From Nitrososphaerales archaeon (GTDB lineage Archaea; Thermoproteota; Nitrososphaeria; Nitrososphaerales; Gagatemarchaeaceae): DNA of 64,000 nucleotides. Every line of letters starts with the position of its first letter. Position 1 is the stretch's first letter. The stretch lies in NCBI GenBank assembly GCA_032906765.1, contig JAJTZB010000002.1, forward strand, positions 62,001 through 126,000. Reading direction: 5' to 3'. The notes beneath the pieces are model-generated. The model was given only the letters and a program-made list of their open reading frames with translations. It ran no database searches and was not told the origin of the DNA. This document shows, piece after piece, positions 25,310 to 33,480 of this stretch. The position numbers and the translations under genes were made by a program.

Positions 25310-26641
25310 CTACTCGTACGCCCTTGTGATCTTCGTCCCTTCGACGAGTATCCACGGGCAGAGCGTAGGCGTGCCTACCTCCCACCACTCCACCCATTCC
25401 CTGTTGCGCGAGAGCATCCTGGCAGAGGAGAACATCCTCAGCAGGTCGTCGCTGAGCCGCATCCCCTTTAGCGACTTCACCACCTCACCACCTTCAACAA
25501 GGTAGGCTCCGTCTCTAGGGACGGTGGAGAACTCTCCAGTCCTGTAGTTCTTGAACCTGGTGTACCAGTTGCTCGTCAGTACTATCCCCCTCTTCATCTC
25601 CCTCACCATCTCGGCGTACTTGGCGTCACCCCTTCCGACCTCGAGGTTCCAGGCGTGGGGGGTCACGAATCCGGCGTTCCCCGTCGTCTCGGTCTTCCAC
25701 TTCTTCGCTGTCGTCAGGTTGTGGAGGTAGCCTTTGAGCACGCCCGAGTCGATCAGTTTCGTCGACCGCGTCGGCATACCCTCGTCGTCGAACGACCTTC
25801 CTCCGAGAGCTCCCCTGGTGTGCCCGTGGTCCGTCAGAGAGAGATGCTCCGATGCGACCGTCTTGCCGACCTTGTCCGCAAGATACGAGATTCCCGCGTC
25901 AACGGAGAAGGCGGACGCAGCCGAGGCGACAGACTCGATGAGGTTGGACGCCACTGCGGGGCTCAGGAGCACGTCGTACGTTCCCGGCTCTGGCTCGGAG
26001 GCGTCGACCATCTCCTTGGCCGCCTCGCCAGCCCTCTTGCCCGCCTCCTCTGGGTCGAACCCCGCCATGTCTGCGGAGCACGAAAGGCCGTGTCCACTTG
26101 CGTCGTTCTCAGAGAATGACCTGATGTTCAGGGTGATCGAAGTCCTGGCGTCTGCACCTTGGGTCCCCGTAGATGTCAGAATGTGATAGGCCACTGCCGA
26201 AGCCTCTATCACTCCAGCTGACCTCTTCGCCCCTGCCTTGAGGGAGGCATTGATCGCGCGCGCTGCGAGGTCGGGCAGCTTCTCGCCCAGGTTCTGTATC
26301 TTCCTGTCGTACCTCTCGCGGTTCGGCCTGTACTTCATTGCCTTGCTCGGCAGCGGGACGTAGTCGGAGACCGTTAGCCCCTTCAGGGAGGCGAACAGGT
26401 CTCCCACGAACCTCTTGACGTTGGACTCTAGGGGGTTGGAGGTGGAGGCTATCGCCCTCCTCTTTCCCTTCGCCAGGTAGACCGTCAGCTCCATTTCGTC
26501 TATCCCCTTGATCACCGTGGCTGAGTTGTTCGCGAACCTCACCATCTTCTCCAAGTTGTTGACCGTGAGGGCCACGGCGTCGTCAGCGCCCAGCCTCTTC
26601 GCCGCCGCGACGGCGACCTCGTTCAGCCTTGCAGGGTCCAT
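25310..26641 (-). CDS. tldE: TldE/PmbA family protein
   Basis: From ATG 26641, two bases after the tldD stop, it encodes 443 residues. In-frame codons further upstream overlap tldD and are not needed. TldE is the partner of the TldD metalloprotease; the complex degrades peptides and processes some modified peptides. The segments NNSATVIKGI, GGRSFDDEGMPTRSTKLID and GVLKGYLHN are typical. It lacks the metal-binding HExxxH, as expected for TldE. Confidence 0.9.
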   Translation of the reverse strand: MDPARLNEVAVAAAKRLGADDAVALTVNNLEKMVRFANNSATVIKGIDEMELTVYLAKGKRRAIASTSNPLESNVKRFVGDLFASLKGLTVSDYVPLPSKAMKYRPNRERYDRKIQNLGEKLPDLAARAINASLKAGAKRSAGVIEASAVAYHILTSTGTQGADARTSITLNIRSFSENDASGHGLSCSADMAGFDPEEAGKRAGEAAKEMVDASEPEPGTYDVLLSPAVASNLIESVASAASAFSVDAGISYLADKVGKTVASEHLSLTDHGHTRGALGGRSFDDEGMPTRSTKLIDSGVLKGYLHNLTTAKKWKTETTGNAGFVTPHAWNLEVGRGDAKYAEMVREMKRGIVLTSNWYTRFKNYRTGEFSTVPRDGAYLVEGGEVVKSLKGMRLSDDLLRMFSSARMLSRNREWVEWWEVGTPTLCPWILVEGTKITRAYE

Positions 26642-26643
26642 TC

Positions 26644-28083
26644 CTACCTCGCCCCCAGCTTGATTCCGGCTAGCAGCGTCTCCGGGCCACCAGTCCATAC
26701 CGGTGCTCCCTGCTGTGGGTCTCCCTTGCCACAGGTTGCTGCCTCGAAGTCCATGTTCCTGCTCCGTGCTTTCACGCTACTCCACAGTCTTGGAGTGGTT
26801 ATCTCAAGGACAGGCGCCTTCACCAAGCCCTTCATCTCGCCAGCCACTATGAGGTACGCCTCCAGCGCCACGTATCTCTGGTTGAGCCTCTTGTCGTCTA
26901 TGTTCCATTCGGTGAACGACTTGAAGAAGATGCCGTGCTTCACCTCCTTGACAAGCTCCTCAAACGAGTAGTTCCCGGGTTCCACGAAGGTATTCGACAT
27001 CCTGATTATCGGCTCCCTGTCGAAGGCCACGGACCTAGACGCTCCGTTGCTGCTCAATCCGAACTCGGCCGCAGTGTACCTGTTGTGAAGGTACTCGTTG
27101 ATCACTCCATCCTTGATTAGCATCCGCTTCTTCGCCTCCACTCCCTCGTCGTCGACCGGCGTGAACCCGTTAGAGTGCAGGAGCGTCGGGTCGTCGCTGA
27201 TGTTCGCCTCCTTGCTGCCGACCCTCATTCCTAGGCTGTCCCGCTTCAGGTACGACTCTCCCGCCTGCGCACCCTCCCTGCCCAGGACCCGGTCCGCTTC
27301 CTGGGGATGACCCACCGATTCGTGAGCCGCAATCCCGGACAGTTCGGAGCTCAGTATCACGTCTATCGTGTCGGTCGGAGGCTTCGCGGTAGTCCTGATG
27401 ACCTTGCCCAGGACCTTCGCCTCCTCCTCGACCCTCTCCACCAACCCGACCCGTTTCACCACCTCGAGGCCACCGCTCTCACCTTCCTGGATGGACCTCT
27501 GGGCCATCTCGCCTCCTTCCGAGGCCGTGAGCGAACCGAAGAACGAGACTCGCGGCAGTCTGCTCTGGACCCTCGCGCCGTCGCTGTTCACGTAGTACCT
27601 CTCTTCTAGGTCGACGCCGAGCCCGAGAATTCTCCCGGGAATCGCCACTCCTGCCCTGCCGTCTGCGATCCTTGACTCTATCTCCTCGAGGACCCCCCTG
27701 AGCCACGCTGCGTTTCCGTTCTCCACCTTTTCTTTCTCCTCCGCAGCCCACTTTCTCTTGACTGCCTTGGATGAGTCGAAGACTATCGGCTTCTTCAGGA
27801 TTGAGGCGGAGGCGCGCGCCAGCTTCACCGCCTTCAGGCTCATCTCGTTCACGGATGCCCTGTCGAACCTGTTCGTGGCCGTGAAGCCGAGTGCGCCCTT
27901 GCACAGCACCCTCAGGCCAATGCCGAAGCTTTCAGCGAAGTAAGAAGGCTGAGGCTCTCCGTTCTTGAGTAGGAACTCCCGCCCACGGGTCTCTTGGACC
28001 CTCGCCTCTGCGTAGGACGCGCCTGCCGACGCGGCACGCGAGACAGCCTTCTCGGCCAGCTGCTTCGCTTCTTCGAGCTTCAA
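26644..28083 (-). CDS. tldD: TldD metalloprotease
   Basis: This 479-residue protein has the zinc motif HESVGH within SGIAAHESVGHPQEAD (near residue 255), and GFTPVDDEGVEAKKRMLIKD matches the family. It forms a heterodimeric protease with TldE, encoded directly downstream. Confidence 0.93.
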   Translation of the reverse strand: MKLEEAKQLAEKAVSRAASAGASYAEARVQETRGREFLLKNGEPQPSYFAESFGIGLRVLCKGALGFTATNRFDRASVNEMSLKAVKLARASASILKKPIVFDSSKAVKRKWAAEEKEKVENGNAAWLRGVLEEIESRIADGRAGVAIPGRILGLGVDLEERYYVNSDGARVQSRLPRVSFFGSLTASEGGEMAQRSIQEGESGGLEVVKRVGLVERVEEEAKVLGKVIRTTAKPPTDTIDVILSSELSGIAAHESVGHPQEADRVLGREGAQAGESYLKRDSLGMRVGSKEANISDDPTLLHSNGFTPVDDEGVEAKKRMLIKDGVINEYLHNRYTAAEFGLSSNGASRSVAFDREPIIRMSNTFVEPGNYSFEELVKEVKHGIFFKSFTEWNIDDKRLNQRYVALEAYLIVAGEMKGLVKAPVLEITTPRLWSSVKARSRNMDFEAATCGKGDPQQGAPVWTGGPETLLAGIKLGAR

Positions 28084-28151
28084 CGCGGCGTGTGCTCGTC
28101 GGTAGTTATTTCTGCGTTTTCCCCTCCCCGGGCCTCGGCTTCTTTGGCGCG

Positions 28152-29513
28152 TTAGTTCCCGCTGACTGCTAGGGGTTTCCCGAGTACTGGAAGCTCAACC
28201 CTGCCACCGCGGAAGCCTCGGAACATCTCGGGGTGCTCTGTGTGGATCGGGACCACCTTCCTGGCTCCGATTTCGACCACCAGCTCCTTGACTCCGGTCA
28301 TCGGCGCGTGTCCCGACGCGTGAATCTGATGGTAGCTGAAGCCGAGATGGTCCACCCAGTTCTTGACCAGGTCTTCCTCCCTTTCTCCTTCCTCGTTGAA
28401 GGCTTCAGTCGAAGAATGGACATAGACGCCTCCCCTCTCTGGCTTGATATCGATTACCTCAGGAAGGTTCCACGTTTCGAGATGAAGGAAGAGCTTCCCT
28501 TGCTCGCGGTGGACGTCCTCCGCCGTGGAGCCGTGGTTGAGGAAGGGCCTCTCCCACTTCAAGTAGTCCTTATCGTCTATCTTTCCGCTCCTCTTCCTCT
28601 TAACGTAGACCAGCACGTCCTTTCCCACCTTCGGCACTTCTATGCCGCTGTCTCTGCTCAGCATCTCCAAGAGGAGAGCAGTCTTCATCGAGACCAACAG
28701 TCGCCTGCCCGTCTTCTCTGCAGCCTCGCTGAACGTGTTTATCCTGTCGACGTCGTTCCCCTTGAACGAGGAGAGGACGAGCCTCCTGCTCGACCCGACC
28801 ACATTCAGCGTCTCGTTCAGCACGTCCTCCTCGCTCATCGCTCTCTTAGTGTCGTCTTCGTTGACCCTCGTCCCCTCGCTGAGCAGCACTTGGGGCTCGG
28901 CCTCCTTTGCCGCCTTCACGAAGTCACCTGTCATTGAGCCTGCGCGGCCGTGAAATCGGAAGTCGCCGGTGTAGGCGACGGCGCCCTCGGATGTATGAAT
29001 CACGAACCCATACGCGCCTGGTATCGAGTGGTCCACATGGACTGGGACGAACTCCATCGGCCCTACTCGGAACCTGTCGCCCGTTCTGAATGTCTTCAGC
29101 TTGTGTCCGTCGAGCGGAGAACCTCCGGCCCTGCTGTACGCCTCCGCGATGAGTTCAGTGGTCTCGCCGCAGTAAACAGGTATCTCCCGGTCAATGTGCG
29201 GTATTCTGCCCATGTGGTCCCAGTGGTAGTGACTGAGGATTACCGCGGCCACGTCGGGTTCCTTGTGCTTCAGCTCAGTGTTCTGGAGCGCTTCCTCGGA
29301 GTAAAGGCCCTGAATCTCGGGTAAGAGCCCGAACTCGAAGAGGTCCCCCGCCCCGTTCACACCTCTAGGCTTGATCATGCCGTTGAAGTATTCGGAGCCC
29401 TCGGAGAAACCCGTGCCGAAGTCGAGCAGGACCTTGGTGTCCTTGTCCTCAAGCAGGAACTTGTTGCCGCCGATTTCGGCCACCCCGCCGTAGCAAGTTA
29501 TTCGGACAGCCAT
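28152..29513 (-). CDS. RNase J-like beta-CASP/metallo-beta-lactamase ribonuclease
   Basis: This 453-residue protein has the MBL core (HYHWDH at 95-100; AYTGDFRFHG), a beta-CASP insert and a C-terminal HASGHAPMTG region with the RMMBL motif (HTEHPEMF). Family members act as 5'-3' exonucleases or endonucleases in RNA turnover. The N-terminal insert (residues 35-80, FNGMIKPRGV...) distinguishes it from aCPSF. A TATA-like CGTTAAGTA lies about 35 bases upstream. Confidence 0.85.
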   Translation of the reverse strand: MAVRITCYGGVAEIGGNKFLLEDKDTKVLLDFGTGFSEGSEYFNGMIKPRGVNGAGDLFEFGLLPEIQGLYSEEALQNTELKHKEPDVAAVILSHYHWDHMGRIPHIDREIPVYCGETTELIAEAYSRAGGSPLDGHKLKTFRTGDRFRVGPMEFVPVHVDHSIPGAYGFVIHTSEGAVAYTGDFRFHGRAGSMTGDFVKAAKEAEPQVLLSEGTRVNEDDTKRAMSEEDVLNETLNVVGSSRRLVLSSFKGNDVDRINTFSEAAEKTGRRLLVSMKTALLLEMLSRDSGIEVPKVGKDVLVYVKRKRSGKIDDKDYLKWERPFLNHGSTAEDVHREQGKLFLHLETWNLPEVIDIKPERGGVYVHSSTEAFNEEGEREEDLVKNWVDHLGFSYHQIHASGHAPMTGVKELVVEIGARKVVPIHTEHPEMFRGFRGGRVELPVLGKPLAVSGN

Positions 29514-29623
29514 CCATATGAAAGAAGCTGGTCAACTTACTTAACGGTTTCAATTGCCATGACTTTTCGCTACAATGGATAAATACGAAGGCGAAGCCCG
29601 GCATTCCAAACTTGTCCATCCTG

Positions 29624-29725
29624 ATGCTCCCACCAGATACTCTCGACGCATTCGCAATCCTCGCTGTTGCCGTCGGGATAGCGGGCGTCGCCATTCTGAT
29701 TCTCTTCTCGAAGAGAAAGGTCTAG
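29624..29725 (+). CDS. 33-residue single-helix membrane peptide
   Basis: The reading ATG 29624 to TAG 29723-29725 gives a short polar head (MLPPDTLDAF), one hydrophobic helix (AILAVAVGIAGVAILILF) and a basic tail (SKRKV). A TTG at 29612 is an alternative start. It sits 6 bases before the HAD gene on the same strand. It may be a real small protein or the remains of a C-terminal membrane anchor. Confidence 0.4.
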   Translation: MLPPDTLDAFAILAVAVGIAGVAILILFSKRKV

Positions 29726-29731
29726 ACCGAA

Positions 29732-30394
29732 ATGTCCCTCGGCCTCATCTTCGACATCGATGGTACGCTAGTGACGTTCAGGTTCGACGTCCGAGGCACG
29801 AGGCGGGAGCTGATTGCAGAGCTCACCAAGGATGGGTTCGATACTTCGGACCTCACGCTGTCCTCTCCCACTCAGCGAATAATGGACGCGGCAAGGGGCC
29901 AGGTCGTCGCGGGGAAGGTCAGGACCGACTACCCGTCCCTCAAGCAGAGGCTCTACTCCATCCTCGACAGGTTCGAGATGGAGAGCAGCATGAATGCTTC
30001 CCTTTTTCCGGGCACGGTTGAGACGCTTAGGTTTCTGAGGAGCCGATCTGCGAAGCTCGGTGTTCTCACAAACAGCGGAAGGAAGTCAGCCGAGGAGGTC
30101 CTGAATCGATACTCCCTAGCAGAGTTCTTCGACTTCGTCCTCACTAGGGAGGACGTCGACGAAATGAAGCCGAGTCCTGAAGGCATACACAGGGCCGTCT
30201 CCATGTTCTCGTTGCCCAAGGAGAGCCTGTACTATGTTGGCGACAGCTTGTACGACATCATTGCAGCGAAGGAGGCGGGCCTCAAGGTTGTGTCCGTGGC
30301 AACTGGCAACTACACGGCCCAGAAGCTCAGGGAAGAGGGTGCCGACATCGTGATAGACTCGCTCCCGTCGCTGCCAAGAGTCCTTCGCTTGTAG
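29732..30394 (+). CDS. HAD superfamily hydrolase (phosphoglycolate phosphatase-like)
   Basis: This 220-residue protein has motif I DIDGTL (8-13), motif II LTNSG, motif III Lys in KPSPEGI and motif IV GDSLYDIIAA. The helical cap is of the Gph/PpaX type. Substrate unknown. Confidence 0.85.
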   Translation: MSLGLIFDIDGTLVTFRFDVRGTRRELIAELTKDGFDTSDLTLSSPTQRIMDAARGQVVAGKVRTDYPSLKQRLYSILDRFEMESSMNASLFPGTVETLRFLRSRSAKLGVLTNSGRKSAEEVLNRYSLAEFFDFVLTREDVDEMKPSPEGIHRAVSMFSLPKESLYYVGDSLYDIIAAKEAGLKVVSVATGNYTAQKLREEGADIVIDSLPSLPRVLRL

Positions 30395-30427
30395 GCCTTA
30401 ATTAGAACCATAGCCAAACTGGCACCG

Positions 30428-32467
30428 ATGAAGCTGACACCGGAAGAGCGCACGACCCTCCGCGCGGTCTGCGACACGATCTTCCCTCAGATAGACGACC
30501 CTGACCCGTTCTACAGGCGAAAGGCATCTGACCTTGGCATCGACCAGGTCCTCGCCGACACCATCGAACACACCCTTCAGCCTGGCAACGCAGAAGACTT
30601 CGCGAGGATGCTGAGGACGTTTGAAAGCACAGTGAACAACCTCTTCCTCACGGGGTCGAGGTCAAAGTTCTCGGAGTTGGACGCAGCAGAACGGCAGAGC
30701 TACCTCCAGTCATGGAGGGATAGCCGCATCGGGCTGAAGAGGACGGCATTTCAAGCGCTCAAGCGCCTAACCTGCTTCCTCGCATACAGCATGTCAGACG
30801 CGAACGGGGTCAATCCCAATTGGGCAGACATCGGTTATCCTTTGCCGAGCGACTCACCCGCTGTTCCTACGCCCGACGATCTTCGGATCACGCCCCTGAG
30901 GCTTGAGGACGAAACGAGGTTGGAGTGCGATGTCTGCATCGTCGGGTCGGGTGCGGGTGGAAGCGTAATCGCCGACAGACTATCCGAGGCGGGCTTGTCC
31001 GTACTTGTCATCGAACAGGGGCCCTACGAGACTTCGGAGACGTACAAGCGGAGCGAGTTCACGATGATGCAGAAGCTGTTCCAGCAGAGCGGCACTGCCG
31101 CGACCAAGGACCTCTCGTTCGTGCTGCTGGCGGGTCGGGGCGTAGGAGGTGGCACGGCCGTCAACTGGAACACATGCCTGAAGCCCCCCTGGACCGTCCT
31201 TCAGGAGTGGGAATCGGCATTCGGGATTCACGGGCTGATGGGCAAGCGCTTCGCGGCCTATGTCTCCGACGTCTGGTCAGCTCTCAAGGTCAACGATGCG
31301 GAGAGTCAAAGGAACGGGAACAACCAAGCCCTCTGGGACGGATGCAAGGCGTTGGGATTCAGGGAGGGGGTTGATTACGAGGTCATCCAGAGAAACGCTG
31401 TCGGCTGCCAGCAAAGGTGCGACTACTGCACCTACGGTTGCACATACGCATGCAAGCAGTCGACCTCCATGAACTACCTGCCGTCCGCCTTCAGGAGAGG
31501 GGCGAGGTTCCTCTTCGACACCCGGGTCGACCGCGTGGTAGTCGAGGCAGGGGCGGCGAAAGGCGTCGTCGCGACGTGCACATCGGGCGGGAAGAGCTTG
31601 AACGTCGAAGTGAATGCCAGAGCGGTCGTGGCGGCGTGTGGCGGAATAGAGACGCCCGCCCTGCTCCTTCGTTCGGGGGTGAAGGACGGGAACGTTGGCA
31701 AGTACCTGCGGCTCGACCCGACCGTCGCGGTGTCAGGGCTGTATCCGAAGGCGGTCTCCGCTTGGGCTGGTCCCCCCCAGACCGTCGCTGTGTGGAGGTT
31801 CATCAACCTGGACGGGGCGTACCATGGTTTCTGGGTGGAGGCCGCCCCAGCACACCCCGGCCTCTTCGCACTGGGGACCCCTTGGGTCGACGGCAGGCAG
31901 CACAAGGACTTCATGAGGCAGTACTACGCCAGGTCCGCGGACTCGATCGTCCTTCTGAGGGAGCGAAGCTGGGGCGTCGTGTCTGTGGACGGTGCAGGGT
32001 ATCCGGTCGTGGACTACCAGCTCGAGCAGAAGGACAAGGACATGCTTGTGCGCGGCATGGAAGAGACGGCGAGGATACTCGCTGCTGCTGGCGCGCTGCA
32101 GGTCTGGACGACGCACAACAAGCCTGTGACTGCAGGAAACGGGACGAAGCCGGTCACCCCCCAGGAGCTGGACAGGTTCTGCGACGGGGTCAAGGCGGAG
32201 GGAATCGATTCCAACAGACTGATGCTATTCAGCGCCCACCTGATGGGGTCATGCAGGATGAGCTCCGACCCTTCTAAAGGACCGACATCCCCCAGCGGGG
32301 AGTTGCATTCCGTCAAGAGCCTCTACATCGGAGACGCGTGCGTCTTCCCCACGACCCCTGCAGTCAACCCCATGATCACGATAATGGCGATGGCGCGAAG
32401 GACCGCAGAATCCATAATAACCGCGCTCAACGGGCCCGACTCTAGTCGAGTTGGCACCCAAAGATAG
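30428..32467 (+). CDS. GMC-family oxidoreductase (long-chain alcohol oxidase-like)
   Basis: In this 679-residue protein, residues 1-120 resemble the small gluconate-2-dehydrogenase subunit 3 domain (LTPEERTTLRAVCDTIFPQI). The FAD Rossmann motif follows near 170 (CIVGSGAGGSVIADRL), then RGVGGGTAVNW and the C-terminal HLMGSCRMSSDP with TPAVNPMITIMA. A cysteine-rich loop (CQQRCDYCTYGCTYACK, near 330) replaces the simpler loop of plant and bacterial fatty-alcohol oxidases. It oxidises an alcohol, possibly a lipid; the acceptor is unknown. There is no signal peptide. Confidence 0.85.
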   Translation: MKLTPEERTTLRAVCDTIFPQIDDPDPFYRRKASDLGIDQVLADTIEHTLQPGNAEDFARMLRTFESTVNNLFLTGSRSKFSELDAAERQSYLQSWRDSRIGLKRTAFQALKRLTCFLAYSMSDANGVNPNWADIGYPLPSDSPAVPTPDDLRITPLRLEDETRLECDVCIVGSGAGGSVIADRLSEAGLSVLVIEQGPYETSETYKRSEFTMMQKLFQQSGTAATKDLSFVLLAGRGVGGGTAVNWNTCLKPPWTVLQEWESAFGIHGLMGKRFAAYVSDVWSALKVNDAESQRNGNNQALWDGCKALGFREGVDYEVIQRNAVGCQQRCDYCTYGCTYACKQSTSMNYLPSAFRRGARFLFDTRVDRVVVEAGAAKGVVATCTSGGKSLNVEVNARAVVAACGGIETPALLLRSGVKDGNVGKYLRLDPTVAVSGLYPKAVSAWAGPPQTVAVWRFINLDGAYHGFWVEAAPAHPGLFALGTPWVDGRQHKDFMRQYYARSADSIVLLRERSWGVVSVDGAGYPVVDYQLEQKDKDMLVRGMEETARILAAAGALQVWTTHNKPVTAGNGTKPVTPQELDRFCDGVKAEGIDSNRLMLFSAHLMGSCRMSSDPSKGPTSPSGELHSVKSLYIGDACVFPTTPAVNPMITIMAMARRTAESIITALNGPDSSRVGTQR

Positions 32468-32810
32468 GGAGACCCCTCCTTTCTACATCGTTGGGCTTCC
32501 CGAAGAGCCAATCGAGGCATCCGAGGCAAAGCTGAAGTTCGAGAGGCTCTCGGGCGAGCTGGCCAAGGCATTCCCCTACGTTGAGGAGATCAGGGCTGTC
32601 GTGAAGTCCAAGAAGCCCGCAAAGTCCCACGCCCGCTACGAAGTCTCCGTGGAGGTCTACACTCCCAAGGACAGGCACTCATTCACCGAGACTGGCTACA
32701 ACCTCGCTTCTGTCTCCGACGCAATGGGCCCAAAGATGAAGAGGATGCTCTCCTCCAAGCAGTCCAGGGTCACAGCTTCATCTGGCGGCAGCAGAAGGAA
32801 GCACGACTAG
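32451..32810 (+). CDS. Small basic protein, HPF-like size, unknown
   Basis: The start is TTG 32451, overlapping the end of the GMC gene by 17 bases. This 119-residue protein has an alpha/beta region with RYEVSVEVYTPKDRHSFTET and a basic Ser/Lys-rich tail. The alternating beta-alpha pattern and size recall ribosome-hibernation (HPF-like) domains, but this is a weak guess. It is probably co-transcribed with the GMC gene. Confidence 0.6.
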   Translation: MAPKDRETPPFYIVGLPEEPIEASEAKLKFERLSGELAKAFPYVEEIRAVVKSKKPAKSHARYEVSVEVYTPKDRHSFTETGYNLASVSDAMGPKMKRMLSSKQSRVTASSGGSRRKHD

Positions 32811-32869
32811 GGGACTCACAATCCGAAACTGTCGGCAGCGACAGCCTGTCGAATACTCTCATATAGGAC

Positions 32870-33253
32870 ATGAACTGGCGCAGTTTCATGCCCGCCACGG
32901 GCCGTATTGTCCAGTACCTTGTCATCTTCTCGACAGTCCTCGGGGTTGTGTTCTTGGCGCAGGTCTACGGAGTCCTTCCCGCGAACGTCTTCGACTTCGT
33001 TGCGATAGGATGGGTCCTCTTCGTTATCGACAGCATTCTGACATTCACGAACCCGAAGGTTTCCTACTACATGGCCTTCGTGCTCGCAATCCTCGCCCTA
33101 TTTTCCTCGCTCCCCGAATCAGCCCACTACACTTTCATCGAGAACGGAGTCCTGCTGCCCTCAGCGACTTTCATCCTTGGCACGCTCGCCCAGGTCCTGC
33201 TGCTCATCTTCGTCCCCTATCACTTCATCAAAGAACGGAGGACTGCCAGATAG
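32870..33253 (+). CDS. Four-helix membrane protein, unknown
   Basis: This 127-residue protein has four hydrophobic segments (about 12-32, 40-57, 64-80 and 97-118) and a basic cytosolic tail (KERRTAR). There are no functional motifs. A TATA-like element lies directly upstream (CTCATATAGG). Confidence 0.55.
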   Translation: MNWRSFMPATGRIVQYLVIFSTVLGVVFLAQVYGVLPANVFDFVAIGWVLFVIDSILTFTNPKVSYYMAFVLAILALFSSLPESAHYTFIENGVLLPSATFILGTLAQVLLLIFVPYHFIKERRTAR

Positions 33254-33270
33254 CTTTGGCTTGGTGCAAG

Positions 33271-33480
33271 GTGAGCAGCCTCACAGCCGCGGTCTCGAGC
33301 TCCCTGAATGAGGTTGCCTATCCGGCGAGCAGGTCGAGGATCCTTTCTGCTGTAAACGGAAAGAAAGTCGAGGGATGGGAGCTGTCATTCTTCCTCGACC
33401 AGGCTCTGGGACGCAGGACGTACAACGACCTACGTGACGTCATGAAAGACCTCGAAGCTTGGCTCGAAGTCCAAGGCTAG
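33271..33480 (+). CDS. Small helical protein, unknown
   Basis: From GTG 33271 it encodes 69 residues, of the pattern YPASRSRILSAVNGKKVEGW followed by two helices ending DLEAWLEVQG. It resembles small DUF2795-like helical proteins, with low certainty. It overlaps the convergent ATP-grasp gene by 4 bases. Confidence 0.5.
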   Translation: MSSLTAAVSSSLNEVAYPASRSRILSAVNGKKVEGWELSFFLDQALGRRTYNDLRDVMKDLEAWLEVQG

